Below are positions 8,838 through 17,140 of a stretch of DNA of 64,000 nucleotides, piece by piece. Positions within the stretch are counted from its first letter, which is position 1. The number at the start of each line of letters is the position of its first letter. Made by a program: the position numbers and the translations under genes. The DNA comes from an uncultured Clostridia bacterium. Lineage in GTDB: Bacteria > Bacillota > Clostridia > Oscillospirales > Acutalibacteraceae. The notes below the pieces were generated by a model. That model made no database searches. It was not told the DNA's origin and worked only from the letters and a program-made list of their open reading frames with translations. The stretch spans positions 124,001-188,000 of the forward strand of contig CAMZEH010000001.1 in NCBI GenBank assembly GCA_947305745.1. Direction: 5' to 3'.

Positions 8838-8854
8838 CAGAAAGAATAGTGGCG

Positions 8855-8888
8855 GTAGTGGATTAAATTTCCACTACTATTTTTTATT
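8855..8888 (+). terminator. terminator after MORN gene
   Basis: GTAGTGG (8855-8861) pairs with CCACTAC (8871-8877) across a 9-nt loop, followed by a T-rich run. Confidence 0.75.
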
Positions 8889-8900
8889 TTGTCTAAAATA

Positions 8901-8929
8901 TTGACAAAAAGCAAATATTATGTTAAAAT
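8901..8929 (+). promoter_or_regulatory. promoter of the deubiquitinase-like gene
   Basis: TTGACA (8901-8906), 17 bp, TAAAAT (8924-8929). It stands between the MORN terminator and the ATG at 8961, so the gene is an independent transcription unit. Confidence 0.8.
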
Positions 8930-8960
8930 ACTCTTAAATAAAATATATCGGAGTACTAAA

Positions 8961-9905
8961 ATGAAAAAATTATTTTTCAAGATATTATCAACATCACTAA
9001 GCGTCACCTTGGCTTTAACCGTATTCTCGATTAAAGATACAAACCAGGCATCAGCGACGGCTTGTGTTTCGAAAAATGGTAACGAGTTTCATAAAAAGGT
9101 AGTCGAAGCTGTAGGCATCGGAGTGGGAGTTGGTGGAGCGGTTACGATCGGTGCGGTTGCTGTCGGTTTGATTTGTGTTTTGACAAAAAATAAAAACACA
9201 AACGCTAACTTTACCAATACGCAAAATTTATGTTTTTGGCACTCTCTTGTGCAGCAGTTATATAGTTTAAATTCATTCAGAAAATTTATTGAGAACGCTG
9301 ATTTGAAATCGGAGCCCGAAACAGCTAAAAAAAATGAAGCATTTGCTAAGCTTTTTAATCTGATGGCGCGTTGTGACAGGATAGATATGTCAAAAAGTGA
9401 GGAGTTTGCAAAACAGATTTTACCAAAAGAAAAGATTGGCACTCAACAAGACATAAACGAAGCTTGGACATCTTTTATATCTGATATTAAAGATAAGTAT
9501 ACGCAATATTATGGGGGTCAGACAAATATTATCGCGGAATTTGTGGAACGTAAAACTAGTTTGAATTTAATTCTGGGTGCACAAAATTTTGATGTTCCGG
9601 TTATAGAGGATCAGTTTGCTATTTTTGTTAATTCGGTTGACCTCAGCGGGAAAAAATATACAAGTATTGTTGATTTCGGCGATGGTACAGTAAAGTACAA
9701 AAATCAGGATTTTGAAGTTACTGCTATAAGTGTCCACGTCGGCAACGACAACTTAGGGCATTATTATACTTACAAAAAGCAAGGCGACAAGTGGTATACT
9801 TATGATGATACCTGTAGTACTGTTAATCAGGTTTCTTGGGAACAAGTCAAGGAAGTAGCTGAGAAAAATTGTACTATGATTACGTTTAGCAAAAAGCAAA
9901 ATTAG
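8961..9905 (+). CDS. secreted USP-type deubiquitinase-like cysteine protease (peptidase C19 fold)
   Basis: The 314-residue protein starts with a signal peptide (residues 1-31, cleavage likely after QASA), then a glycine-rich hydrophobic stretch at about 50-75 (GVGVGGAVTIGAVAVG). The rest carries the order of motifs seen in ubiquitin-specific proteases: a Cys box NTQNLCFWHSLVQQL with Cys91, a QQDINEAWTSFI segment corresponding to the QQDAxEF region, and a His box VHVGNDNLGHYYTY with His267 followed by YTYDDT (Asp282/283). These match the catalytic triad pattern of the family, so isopeptidase activity on ubiquitin or a ubiquitin-like protein is likely. Bacteria lack ubiquitin, so a eukaryotic target is inferred. 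The start has GGAG seven bases upstream; an earlier in-frame start at 8889 overlaps the promoter. It could instead cleave another Gly-Gly-ending substrate. Confidence 0.8.
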   Translation: MKKLFFKILSTSLSVTLALTVFSIKDTNQASATACVSKNGNEFHKKVVEAVGIGVGVGGAVTIGAVAVGLICVLTKNKNTNANFTNTQNLCFWHSLVQQLYSLNSFRKFIENADLKSEPETAKKNEAFAKLFNLMARCDRIDMSKSEEFAKQILPKEKIGTQQDINEAWTSFISDIKDKYTQYYGGQTNIIAEFVERKTSLNLILGAQNFDVPVIEDQFAIFVNSVDLSGKKYTSIVDFGDGTVKYKNQDFEVTAISVHVGNDNLGHYYTYKKQGDKWYTYDDTCSTVNQVSWEQVKEVAEKNCTMITFSKKQN

Positions 9906-9922
9906 TAGTAGTATAACTAAAA

Positions 9923-9951
9923 CGGACCGCTTAATAGCGGCCTGTTTTTTT
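9923..9951 (+). terminator. terminator after deubiquitinase-like gene
   Basis: CGGACCGCT (9923-9931) pairs with AGCGGCCTG (9935-9943) with one mismatch and a GU pair, followed by a T7 run. Confidence 0.8.
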
Positions 9952-9988
9952 ATAATAAAAATTTTACATATATTTTTCAAATTCGGTA

Positions 9989-10017
9989 TTGATAAACAAA
10001 ATCATTTGTGCCACAAT
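9989..10017 (+). promoter_or_regulatory. promoter of the eCIS-accessory operon
   Basis: TTGATA (9989-9994), 17 bp, CACAAT (10012-10017). It sits about 55 nt before the GTG at 10073 and after a terminator, so it probably drives the five genes up to 15532. Confidence 0.55.
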
Positions 10018-10072
10018 GTAATTTAATATATTATATATTTTGAATACTATTTGGTTGAGGGGTTGTTTATAA

Positions 10073-11263
10073 GTGGATATTATTAAAAAAATAATAAAAA
10101 AGATAGCTAAAAATATAATGCTTATAGTGCTTTCCTCGGCAACTATTGCGATGACTTTTTATACACTGGTTAAAGCTGTCGGAGGCAGCGACGGTACACT
10201 CGATTTATCCGATGATAGCATTGATGCCAAGCTCACTAGTGAAGAAATAGATAAGATAATTGATGATTTAAAGATATCGGGTGACATCGATAATATTACC
10301 GAAAAGCTCGATGAGATAATCGAAAGAGCGAAACTTTCGGGCAATACCGAACTTCAGGAATATGCTGAGAATATGAAACACTACTACGAACTCAAAAAAG
10401 AGCTCGACAGTGTTCATAGTTTGATCGAAGCTTCAAAGAAGAAAAACAGCAGCATAGCGGCAATTGACGAAGAAGTTTCAAGAATAATTTCTCTCGACAA
10501 AGTTGCAGACGATTTTCAGGGCGCACTTTCCGATGAGGCACTCCTTATACTCAAATCTCTGAGTGAAGATGATTTTAAAAAATTGCAAGATTTAATTGCT
10601 AAAATCGAAAGTTTTATGGATCTCAGAGATGTTACGTCGCTGACCGTTCAGCAGCGGAGTTTGCTGGACCTGCTTATTTTGGGTGAAATTATAAATAATG
10701 ATATTCTTGACGGTGAAAGGCTGGAAACTGCCAAAGATACACTTTCGGTTGCCGTAACGATTCTTGAGTCTTACGCAAGGCAGGAATACAGTGATGAGGA
10801 ATATGACAAACTCGTGAAAGGCTCGGAAGATTTCTCTAAAAACACCAAAAAAGGGCAAACTGTTTCTCCGGAACAAATTATGTTTCTCGGCGGATACTTT
10901 AATTTAAAGCACGCTCCGATAATGTATGACGGACACATTTTGCTTGCTGTTGATGATCTATATCAATACATTGACGGCACGATTGAATACATGTACAACA
11001 ACGCTGTTATGGTAGTTCAGTCGCCGGATAAAACTTTGGAATTCGAAGCTGGTAAAAACGTTGCTTACCTTAATGATGAGCCGAAAAATATGAAAGTGCC
11101 GGTTTTAAGCTATAAAAATACAATTTATATGTCGGCTGAATTTTTCGCCGAAGCTTATAACATAGACTACAAATACGATGCCGAACACGAATTTTTGATA
11201 TTTTATAATAATGTGGTTCAATTGGCGAATCCTTCCGTACCTAACCAGATTAACAAAGGATGA
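10073..11263 (+). CDS. membrane-anchored coiled-coil protein with copper-amine-oxidase-N-like 'stalk' domain
   Basis: The 396-residue protein has an N-terminal transmembrane segment at about 14-35 after a Lys-rich start. An outside region follows that is predicted largely helical (residues 50-260, Glu/Lys/Leu-rich). A C-terminal domain of about 110 residues resembles the copper amine oxidase N-terminal or stalk domain: MYDGHILLAVDDLYQYI, then PVLSYKNTIYMSAEFFAEAYN. In Gram-positive bacteria such domains are cell-surface modules without amine oxidase activity. The start is GTG with GAGGGG upstream. It is the first gene of the operon with Pvc16-, PAAR- and AAA+-like proteins; a role as envelope anchor for that assembly is inferred. 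Confidence 0.78.
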   Translation: MDIIKKIIKKIAKNIMLIVLSSATIAMTFYTLVKAVGGSDGTLDLSDDSIDAKLTSEEIDKIIDDLKISGDIDNITEKLDEIIERAKLSGNTELQEYAENMKHYYELKKELDSVHSLIEASKKKNSSIAAIDEEVSRIISLDKVADDFQGALSDEALLILKSLSEDDFKKLQDLIAKIESFMDLRDVTSLTVQQRSLLDLLILGEIINNDILDGERLETAKDTLSVAVTILESYARQEYSDEEYDKLVKGSEDFSKNTKKGQTVSPEQIMFLGGYFNLKHAPIMYDGHILLAVDDLYQYIDGTIEYMYNNAVMVVQSPDKTLEFEAGKNVAYLNDEPKNMKVPVLSYKNTIYMSAEFFAEAYNIDYKYDAEHEFLIFYNNVVQLANPSVPNQINKG

Positions 11264-11311
11264 TATGTGTGTAAAACGCAGTTTGATTTTTTAAAGGGGA
11301 AATGATTATTT

Positions 11312-12217
11312 ATGGCCAAATATACGATAATATCGGATATAGGTAAAGGAATACTTGAACTTCTGCGAGATAAGCTTGTTCCCGAACCTGTTGACAGCGC
11401 AGAGAAAATAGGTATATGCGACCCGAAAGAGCGCGGCGGGTATATTGTTGGGATTCATCCTTACGACATAAGAGAAGATCTTAGTGGTGCGGCGAAAGAC
11501 GGTGCGAAAATATTACCCGACGGCAGTCAACAAGACCCTCCAGCCATGATAGAGCTTTATTATGTTATTTCCGTAAGCAGTAAAGCCGAAGCGGAATCCA
11601 AAGCACTTGATGAGGCCAAGATAATAGGTAAAATCATACAAGTAATCAAAGATAATCCCGTGATACCGCCAAGATATATGCCAAATAATATGGGTATGCC
11701 GGTTGAAAACGTGCCGATAAGTATGCTTCCGCTTAATATGGAAGAAAAGGTCAAGGTATGGACTATGTTTGGCGAATCATATAAACTTTCGGTATTTTAT
11801 ATTGTTGGGCCGATAGCTCTCGATTCTGAAAATATTCAAAAGCCGAAAAAACGTGTTGAAACAGTCCATATTGACAGTAAACAGTACGTCTATAAAAGAA
11901 AACTTGAATTCGATACGCATATCAAAGAAGAAGATATTGACGATGAGTGGACGCAACGACCCGATGAAGACGAGGACGAAGGTTTTGGTGATGAGTTTGG
12001 TGAAGAAGAAAGCGGCGATGGATTCGGCGGAGAAAATGCTGATGAGTTCGTTGAAGATGGTGAATTGAGCGAAGAAAGCGGCGATGGATTTGTCGATGAA
12101 GAAACTGCGGACATAGGTGAAAAAGACGCAGGCGAATTCACAGACGAAGAAGGCGAGCCTTTGGACGTCGAAAGTGCAGATCTCGGCGAAGGTGAATTCT
12201 CAGATGACGAAGTTTGA
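11312..12217 (+). CDS. DUF4255 (Pvc16/Afp16-type) protein with acidic tail
   Basis: Residues 1-185 match the DUF4255 family, the tail-terminator or sheath-capping protein of extracellular contractile injection systems. Visible family features are an N-terminal ISDIGKGILELLRDKL helix, the PPAMIELYYVISV strand, IIGKIIQVIKDNPVI, and ISMLPLNMEEKVKVWTMF followed by YKLSVFYIVGPIALDS. Residues about 210-301 are a low-complexity acidic tail rich in Asp, Glu and Gly with a repeated EESGDGF block; ordinary family members lack such a long tail. It follows the stalk protein by 48 bp and precedes a carboxypeptidase-regulatory-like gene. AAGGGG lies 12 nt upstream of the ATG. In known systems the protein finishes tail assembly; here no sheath gene is near. 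Confidence 0.85.
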   Translation: MAKYTIISDIGKGILELLRDKLVPEPVDSAEKIGICDPKERGGYIVGIHPYDIREDLSGAAKDGAKILPDGSQQDPPAMIELYYVISVSSKAEAESKALDEAKIIGKIIQVIKDNPVIPPRYMPNNMGMPVENVPISMLPLNMEEKVKVWTMFGESYKLSVFYIVGPIALDSENIQKPKKRVETVHIDSKQYVYKRKLEFDTHIKEEDIDDEWTQRPDEDEDEGFGDEFGEEESGDGFGGENADEFVEDGELSEESGDGFVDEETADIGEKDAGEFTDEEGEPLDVESADLGEGEFSDDEV

Positions 12218-12257
12218 TTTGAAAGCCTGATAAAATAAAGACAAAAGGTGTGATTTT

Positions 12258-13040
12258 ATGAGAATAATTCATAGAGCCTCTTTGGTGCTGTTGCTGAGAG
12301 ATATATATTCCAAATCCCCCATTACAAGTGCCGAAATTCTTTGCAACGGTAAGCAAAATCCATATACCAGAAAAAAAGATGGCTACTATGTTTTTTCGAA
12401 TTTATATCCTCAAGAATATACTGTAAATATTTCTTGTTCGGGATACATTCCGATGAAATTCAAAGTAAATCTGCGGGAAAACGAAACGCAGGTTATTCCC
12501 GTTACTATGCCTTATACTGTCGACAACGAAGCTATGCAAAAAATAATGCATTTTAATATAAATGTTACCCATAATAAAAAACCGGTCATAGATAAAGATG
12601 TCCACTTGGTGCTTAAAAACGAGCTTGATTTTATGAAACTGATAGAGCCTACGGCTGCGCAGACCGATATTTTAAAACTCAACATAGAGGAGCTTATTTC
12701 GGGGTTGATAGGTCAGACTTATATCTATAAATTCGGCAGTGCGGAAACCGAGATCACAATAAGCGGTTTCGATAATGAGAAAAAGTGCTACATCCTCAGA
12801 GATTTTGCCGAAAACGAACTGCCCGCGGGCGGGGAATTCTACGCAGTGTGGCATTTAAAAACAGATGCCAAAGGAAGAATTACCATGCCGTACATGAGCC
12901 AGTTTATGAACAGTGAGACTGTGGATTTTGAACTCGTCGCAGATGATTCAAAAGGGAAAGTCAGCGTAGAAATCTCCGGGAAAGAGCAGTCTCATGAAAC
13001 TTTATATGCTGAGATTAATCTGAGAAAAGTGAGAAAATGA
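12258..13040 (+). CDS. carboxypeptidase-regulatory-like (beta-sandwich) protein
   Basis: This 260-residue protein has no signal peptide or transmembrane segment. Residues about 8-95 look like a carboxypeptidase-regulatory or PEGA-like beta sandwich, with GYYVFSNLYPQEYTVNIS and GYIPMKFKVNL as typical strands. The remainder is of mixed character with a second possible beta domain (WHLKTDAKGRITMPY). It sits in the operon between the Pvc16-like and PAAR-like genes with a good ribosome site. A structural role in a spike, baseplate or cap is inferred only from position; its exact role is unknown. Confidence 0.7.
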   Translation: MRIIHRASLVLLLRDIYSKSPITSAEILCNGKQNPYTRKKDGYYVFSNLYPQEYTVNISCSGYIPMKFKVNLRENETQVIPVTMPYTVDNEAMQKIMHFNINVTHNKKPVIDKDVHLVLKNELDFMKLIEPTAAQTDILKLNIEELISGLIGQTYIYKFGSAETEITISGFDNEKKCYILRDFAENELPAGGEFYAVWHLKTDAKGRITMPYMSQFMNSETVDFELVADDSKGKVSVEISGKEQSHETLYAEINLRKVRK

Positions 13041-13057
13041 AAACGGAGGGATAATAT

Positions 13058-13432
13058 ATGTGTGCAATGGCGGTTGCTACCACGGCGATGTGTACCTGCA
13101 CCATGGGGAAAACGCCTGTCAGTTTGATTGCAACGTCTTCACCGACGGTTTTAATGGAGAACAAGCCCGCGGCAACAATCATGGATAAAAATCCGATGGC
13201 GAATATACTTCCGTTCGGGTTATGCAGTTCACCGGCAAATCCTACGGTTGCGGCTGCCGGGGGTGTACCTATGCCTTGTGTTCCGGTTATTCCCGCTCCG
13301 TGGATACCGCCGAGCCCAAAAGTGCTGATAAAGGGCAAACCTGCGCTCGTCAATAACTGCAAATGCTTTTGCAATTGGGGAGGAGTAATTTCGATAACAA
13401 ATCCCGGCACAACGCATACTCAGTGCCAGTAA
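13058..13432 (+). CDS. DUF4280 PAAR-like spike-tip protein
   Basis: The 124-residue protein fits the DUF4280 PAAR-like family along its length: an N-terminal CTCTMGKTPVSL motif, KPAATIMDKNPMANILPFG, PMPCVPVIPAPWIPPSP, VLIKGKPALVNNCKCFCNW and GGVISI. PAAR-like proteins form the conical tip that sharpens the spike of contractile injection systems and can carry effectors. Conserved Cys residues (MCTCTM, MPC, CKCFC) could bind a metal at the tip. GGAGGG precedes the start. It is 17 bp after the preceding gene and 30 bp before the AAA+ gene. Confidence 0.88.
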   Translation: MCAMAVATTAMCTCTMGKTPVSLIATSSPTVLMENKPAATIMDKNPMANILPFGLCSSPANPTVAAAGGVPMPCVPVIPAPWIPPSPKVLIKGKPALVNNCKCFCNWGGVISITNPGTTHTQCQ

Positions 13433-13462
13433 TCGGTAATCACGCATACGAGGTGATTTATA

Positions 13463-15532
13463 ATGGATAGCATATTTGATATCACGTTTGGTGATGAACT
13501 TAAAGATTTGGGATATAAAAATAACGATGAATATATAAACGACGAAATTAAAGTCGTGGATATGATGCTTACTTATTACAGTAATCGAATTTCAGGGGAA
13601 GCATACGACGTTATCAAAAATTATGCTCTAAGCGACCTCGAGCGTGCGAGAAATTATATCAAAAAAAGGCTCAGTAATACAGAAGAGAGTATTTTTTTGG
13701 CGGGAAATTATTTCAGAAGTATTTATCATCTAAGCGATTTAGAATGGTTTTTTGTGGTCTGTGCGCTGGCGGAAAAGGCGGATATCCGCATTAAAAAAAG
13801 ATTTCTCAAGATAGACGGTACGAATAATATTAGGTATAGTTCGGTATTTAAGCTTTACTTTTTTGCGGAAAACATTTTTGAAATTGAGAATTATTCCAAA
13901 ATGCTTTTTGAAATCAAGGATAAGCTCGGTCTTTTTTGCTTAGATAAAAGCTTCGTAAAAATAGACGAGCGCGTTTTTGAAAATATAATGAGCAACGCAA
14001 AAAGCAGTATTGCATTTCCCGAAGCACAGACGTTTTACCCAAAGAATATAGCACCCCTTGCCATTCGTGAAAATTTGGCTCAAAAGGCATATAATTTTTT
14101 TAATAATAAACCTGAAAATATGACTATTTGTTTTTATGTGCATGGCGCGCGCGGAATAGGTAAAACGTATTTTATGAATCGCATTTGCGGGCTTTTGAAT
14201 AGAGCGGTTGTTGTTTTCGATTTTGCAAAAATTTCTCCGGTTAATGAGAATTTTATGCTTCACTTTATGGCGGTTTGTCGTGAGGTTTCGTTTTTAAAGG
14301 GTTTTATTTGTTTTGAAAATTTCGATAAAATTCTCGCAAATGATAAAAACAATCAAACGAATGCCGAATTTATAATAAAAACAGCCTCGCAATTTACTGA
14401 GTGTATATTTGTACTGTCTTGCGAAAACGAGAAATTACCTGTAGTTCTTAGGGATAATTATAGTATGGCCGTGAATTTGGAAGACCTGAATCATGAAGAG
14501 AGTTTTAAAATTTGGAGTTTAGAATTAAAGGGTGCGCCTGTTTCCGATGACGTCGATATTCATGAATTGGCGAATAAATTTACTCTTAATCCTTTGCAAA
14601 TAAAACGTGCGGTGCATGAAGCAATCCTTAAACAAGATTGGGTTGGGGCAAAACTCCTCAGTGCCAAAGATTTGTCAAGCGCGGCATATACACAGATAAC
14701 CAGTGAGCTTTCAGATAAAGCAACGCTGATTAAGAAAAAGCATACATGGAACGAGCTTGTATTGCCTGAGGCGCAAAAAAAAGCGCTTGAGCGAGCCTGT
14801 AATCAGGTAAAGTACAAGCATATTGTTTATGATGAATGGGGTCTTAAAAATACAATTCTTTACGGTACCGGGCTTAGTATGCTTTTCACGGGCCCTCCAG
14901 GGACGGGTAAGACTATGGCTGCGCAGGTCATAGCGAGTGAGCTGCATCTTGAGATTTATAGGGTGGATCTTTCAAGAGTTGTTTCGAAATATATAGGCGA
15001 AACGGAGAAAAATCTCGCTGAAATATTTGACAGCGCAAATAAAAGCAACGTGATACTTCTTTTTGATGAAACCGACGCTCTTTTCGGGAAACGTACGGAA
15101 GTAAAAGATTCTCACGATAAGCATGCAAACCTGGAAACCGCATATTTACTCCAAAAAATGGAAGAGTACAACGGCATAACGATAATGACAACGAATTTAC
15201 TCGGCAATCTTGACCAAGCATTCTTCAGGAGAATAAGTTATGTTGTGCATTTCCCGCTCCCCGATGAAAAATCACGCAAAATTATATGGCAAAAGATATT
15301 CCCTAAAAACGCTCCGCTCTCCAAAGATGTTGATTTTGATTTTCTTGCTAAAAAATTTGAAATTTCGGGTGGTAATATTAAAAACGTGGTTATAACTTCA
15401 ACGTTTATGGCTGCATCGGAATCGAAAAAAATAGAGATGAAACATATTGTAAAAGCACTCGAATATGAAATGAAAAAGCAAGGGAAAATGATATCGAAAA
15501 GCGATTTTGGGGAGTATGGTTATCTGTTATAA
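13463..15532 (+). CDS. two-module AAA+ ATPase, Pvc15-like
   Basis: The 689-residue soluble protein has two nucleotide-binding modules. The first has a loose Walker A GARGIGKT at 228-235 and no clear Walker B, so it is probably degenerate. The second is complete: GPPGTGKT at 477-484, Walker B ILLFDETDALF with Asp536-Glu537, sensor MTTNLLGNLD and arginine-finger candidates Arg589-590. The N-terminal 200 residues are helical and specific to this group. AAA+ proteins of this form (Pvc15/Afp15) accompany eCIS loci and are thought to remodel or recycle particle components. AGGTG precedes the start. It is the last gene of the operon and is followed by convergent genes, not by sheath or baseplate genes. 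Confidence 0.88.
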   Translation: MDSIFDITFGDELKDLGYKNNDEYINDEIKVVDMMLTYYSNRISGEAYDVIKNYALSDLERARNYIKKRLSNTEESIFLAGNYFRSIYHLSDLEWFFVVCALAEKADIRIKKRFLKIDGTNNIRYSSVFKLYFFAENIFEIENYSKMLFEIKDKLGLFCLDKSFVKIDERVFENIMSNAKSSIAFPEAQTFYPKNIAPLAIRENLAQKAYNFFNNKPENMTICFYVHGARGIGKTYFMNRICGLLNRAVVVFDFAKISPVNENFMLHFMAVCREVSFLKGFICFENFDKILANDKNNQTNAEFIIKTASQFTECIFVLSCENEKLPVVLRDNYSMAVNLEDLNHEESFKIWSLELKGAPVSDDVDIHELANKFTLNPLQIKRAVHEAILKQDWVGAKLLSAKDLSSAAYTQITSELSDKATLIKKKHTWNELVLPEAQKKALERACNQVKYKHIVYDEWGLKNTILYGTGLSMLFTGPPGTGKTMAAQVIASELHLEIYRVDLSRVVSKYIGETEKNLAEIFDSANKSNVILLFDETDALFGKRTEVKDSHDKHANLETAYLLQKMEEYNGITIMTTNLLGNLDQAFFRRISYVVHFPLPDEKSRKIIWQKIFPKNAPLSKDVDFDFLAKKFEISGGNIKNVVITSTFMAASESKKIEMKHIVKALEYEMKKQGKMISKSDFGEYGYLL

Positions 15533-15550
15533 TTAATATTGCAAGGATGA

Positions 15551-15578
15551 ATTCACCGATGATGTGTCGGTGAATTTA
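15551..15578. terminator. hairpin between convergent genes
   Basis: ATTCACCGA (15551-15559) pairs with TCGGTGAAT (15567-15575). Only a weak T-rich stretch follows on the plus strand. It lies between the AAA+ stop and the end of the DUF4363 gene and probably acts as a terminator. Confidence 0.55.
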
Positions 15579-15962
15579 TAATATGTTCTCGACGGACGGA
15601 ATTTCTATTTTTTCAAGGTTTTCAGTTTCTGTTAGTGCGATGGTGCTGTTTGCCCAAAAATCAGAATCGTCTTCCGGATTTGTTATGATGTTTATTTGCA
15701 TTAATTTAATAGATTTTTCAATTTCTGAAAGTTCACTGTGATGAATTACCATCGAGAGCAAAAATTGATGTTTCTGCCAGTATTCATCTAAAGCGTTAAT
15801 GTTTTCTTTAGCGTGGTTTTTCCTTCCTGAAATCACCATTGAGCGAACTTCGTCGATTTGACTTTTTGTTTTCGCGCAGACTTCGGAAGTATAATATAAA
15901 CAAAAACTGCAAAAAACCAGTGATGCCAGAAGTAAAATTATAACATATCTTATTTTTTTCAT
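15576..15962 (-). CDS. DUF4363 family protein
   Basis: The 128-residue protein has an N-terminal signal anchor (YVIILLLASLVFCSFCLYY, about residues 6-24) and a helical outside domain. The pattern SQIDEVRSMVISGRK, then HQFLLSMVIHHSELSEIEKSI fits DUF4363, a family found almost always next to DUF421 genes in Clostridia. The two genes overlap by 4 bp here (ATGA-type coupling), supporting the call. Cellular role is unknown. Confidence 0.85.
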   Translation of the reverse strand: MKKIRYVIILLLASLVFCSFCLYYTSEVCAKTKSQIDEVRSMVISGRKNHAKENINALDEYWQKHQFLLSMVIHHSELSEIEKSIKLMQINIITNPEDDSDFWANSTIALTETENLEKIEIPSVENIL

Positions 15963-16636
15963 GTCAAAATCTCCTTCTTTATGATGTTAAATTCTTTCGA
16001 TTCGTTTGCTGTCATTATAAATACGTCTTTTATTGCCATATTTTTTTCTTTTAGCGTTTTATCGAGCCAATCGGCGTCAATACCGCAGAATTTCATAGAT
16101 TCTTCCGAAATGACTCCGTCGCTTATAATAACAGCATTAATTTGCGGGTTAGGGAGTTTTAAACCTGTATCTTTTGCGGTCGGAGGCTGGCTTTCGGATT
16201 TCTTTAAGATACTCATTTGTCCGTTTGTTTCCATTATCGCGTACCATACATCCTTAATATCGAAAATATCCAGTTGGCGTAGCTGCTCAACGAGATCTTG
16301 AGTACTCAGACGTAGATATTTCATGGCTTTTTGTTGGATTTCGCCTTTTTTTATCACAACAACAGGCTTGCCACATACGATTTCTCGAACTTTTCTGCTT
16401 TTTAGCATTAAACATGAAACGATAATTTCACAGCATATGAGGATTATTATCGGGAGCAGGCTCGAAAGAAGTGGCTCGGAAGGGTCTTCCATGGGCAGTG
16501 TTGCGATATTTGAGATCATTATGGTTATGACAAGTTCAGAAGTTTGCAGATCGCTTATTTGCCGTTTTCCCATTATCTTGATGGAAAATATCATTACTAT
16601 ATAAATAATTATAGTTCTTATCAATATTACCGCCAT
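15959..16636 (-). CDS. DUF421 (YetF-type) membrane protein
   Basis: The 225-residue protein has three N-terminal transmembrane segments within the first 85 residues, with the characteristic GKRQISDLQTSELVITIMIS motif. A cytoplasmic YetF-like domain follows that contains VVVIKKGEIQ and LRLSTQDLVEQLRQLDIFDI. Family members are uncharacterised membrane proteins of Firmicutes, some linked with spores (the SpoVA-associated YetF group). GTGAGG lies upstream of the start. It is the first gene of a two-gene minus-strand operon. Confidence 0.92.
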   Translation of the reverse strand: MAVILIRTIIIYIVMIFSIKIMGKRQISDLQTSELVITIMISNIATLPMEDPSEPLLSSLLPIIILICCEIIVSCLMLKSRKVREIVCGKPVVVIKKGEIQQKAMKYLRLSTQDLVEQLRQLDIFDIKDVWYAIMETNGQMSILKKSESQPPTAKDTGLKLPNPQINAVIISDGVISEESMKFCGIDADWLDKTLKEKNMAIKDVFIMTANESKEFNIIKKEILT

Positions 16637-16726
16637 ATTTTACCTCACAATTTATCAAAATGAATTTGTTGATAGTTTTGGATAATATTTTTAAAATATA
16701 CGTTTTATAAATATATAAAAATACTA

Positions 16727-16755
16727 TTGCAAAAATATAAAAAATATGTTACAAT
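16727..16755 (+). promoter_or_regulatory. promoter of the small secreted protein pair
   Basis: TTGCAA (16727-16732), 17 bp, TACAAT (16750-16755), 35 nt before the ATG at 16790. Confidence 0.65.
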
Positions 16756-16789
16756 ACAAGTGTGGAATGATAAATTGGGAGGAGGATTT

Positions 16790-17107
16790 ATGAATAAGAA
16801 AAAATTTTTAACAGCTTTGCTAAGTGTTATTATGATTTCCTTTCAGGTCCAACAATTTGTTCCAAGTGTTTCTGCAAAAAATGCTTCGGAAAGTAATCTT
16901 AGCACAGGCGCAAAAATAGCGCTGGGTGTTGGCTCGAGTGTGTTGGTGATTTCTGCCGCGTCGATATTTTCTGTTTGGTGCTACAAAAATTATAAAGATA
17001 ACTACGGCTCGAAATTATATGTGCCGATTAATGGTCCATGGGATTATTTTAGAAATGATGAGTTTGATTTTAGGTATGATACCTTATCATATAATCAAGA
17101 GGCTTGA
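16790..17107 (+). CDS. small secreted/membrane protein, paralogue of the next gene's N-terminus
   Basis: The 105-residue protein has a signal peptide with a PSVSAK cleavage region near residues 25-30 and a second glycine-containing hydrophobic segment at about 40-62 (AKIALGVGSSVLVISAASIF). A short hydrophilic tail follows. Its first 65 residues align clearly with those of the gene at 17141 (KFL..LLS..MI..QV..F.P.VSAK and LSTxAKIAxGVG), but the long C-terminal domain of that gene is absent. It is either a stand-alone small protein or a truncated duplicate. GGGAGGAGG precedes the ATG. No function can be assigned. Confidence 0.65.
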   Translation: MNKKKFLTALLSVIMISFQVQQFVPSVSAKNASESNLSTGAKIALGVGSSVLVISAASIFSVWCYKNYKDNYGSKLYVPINGPWDYFRNDEFDFRYDTLSYNQEA

Positions 17108-17140
17108 TTTGCTATAAAAAATAAAAAATGGAGGAATATT

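Noticed and set aside
11890..12141. Minus-strand Ser/Pro-rich frame opposite the acidic tail
   Set aside because: It is the mirror of Asp/Glu codons (GAT/GAA read as ATC/TTC-type codons) in the DUF4255 gene and has no ribosome site.
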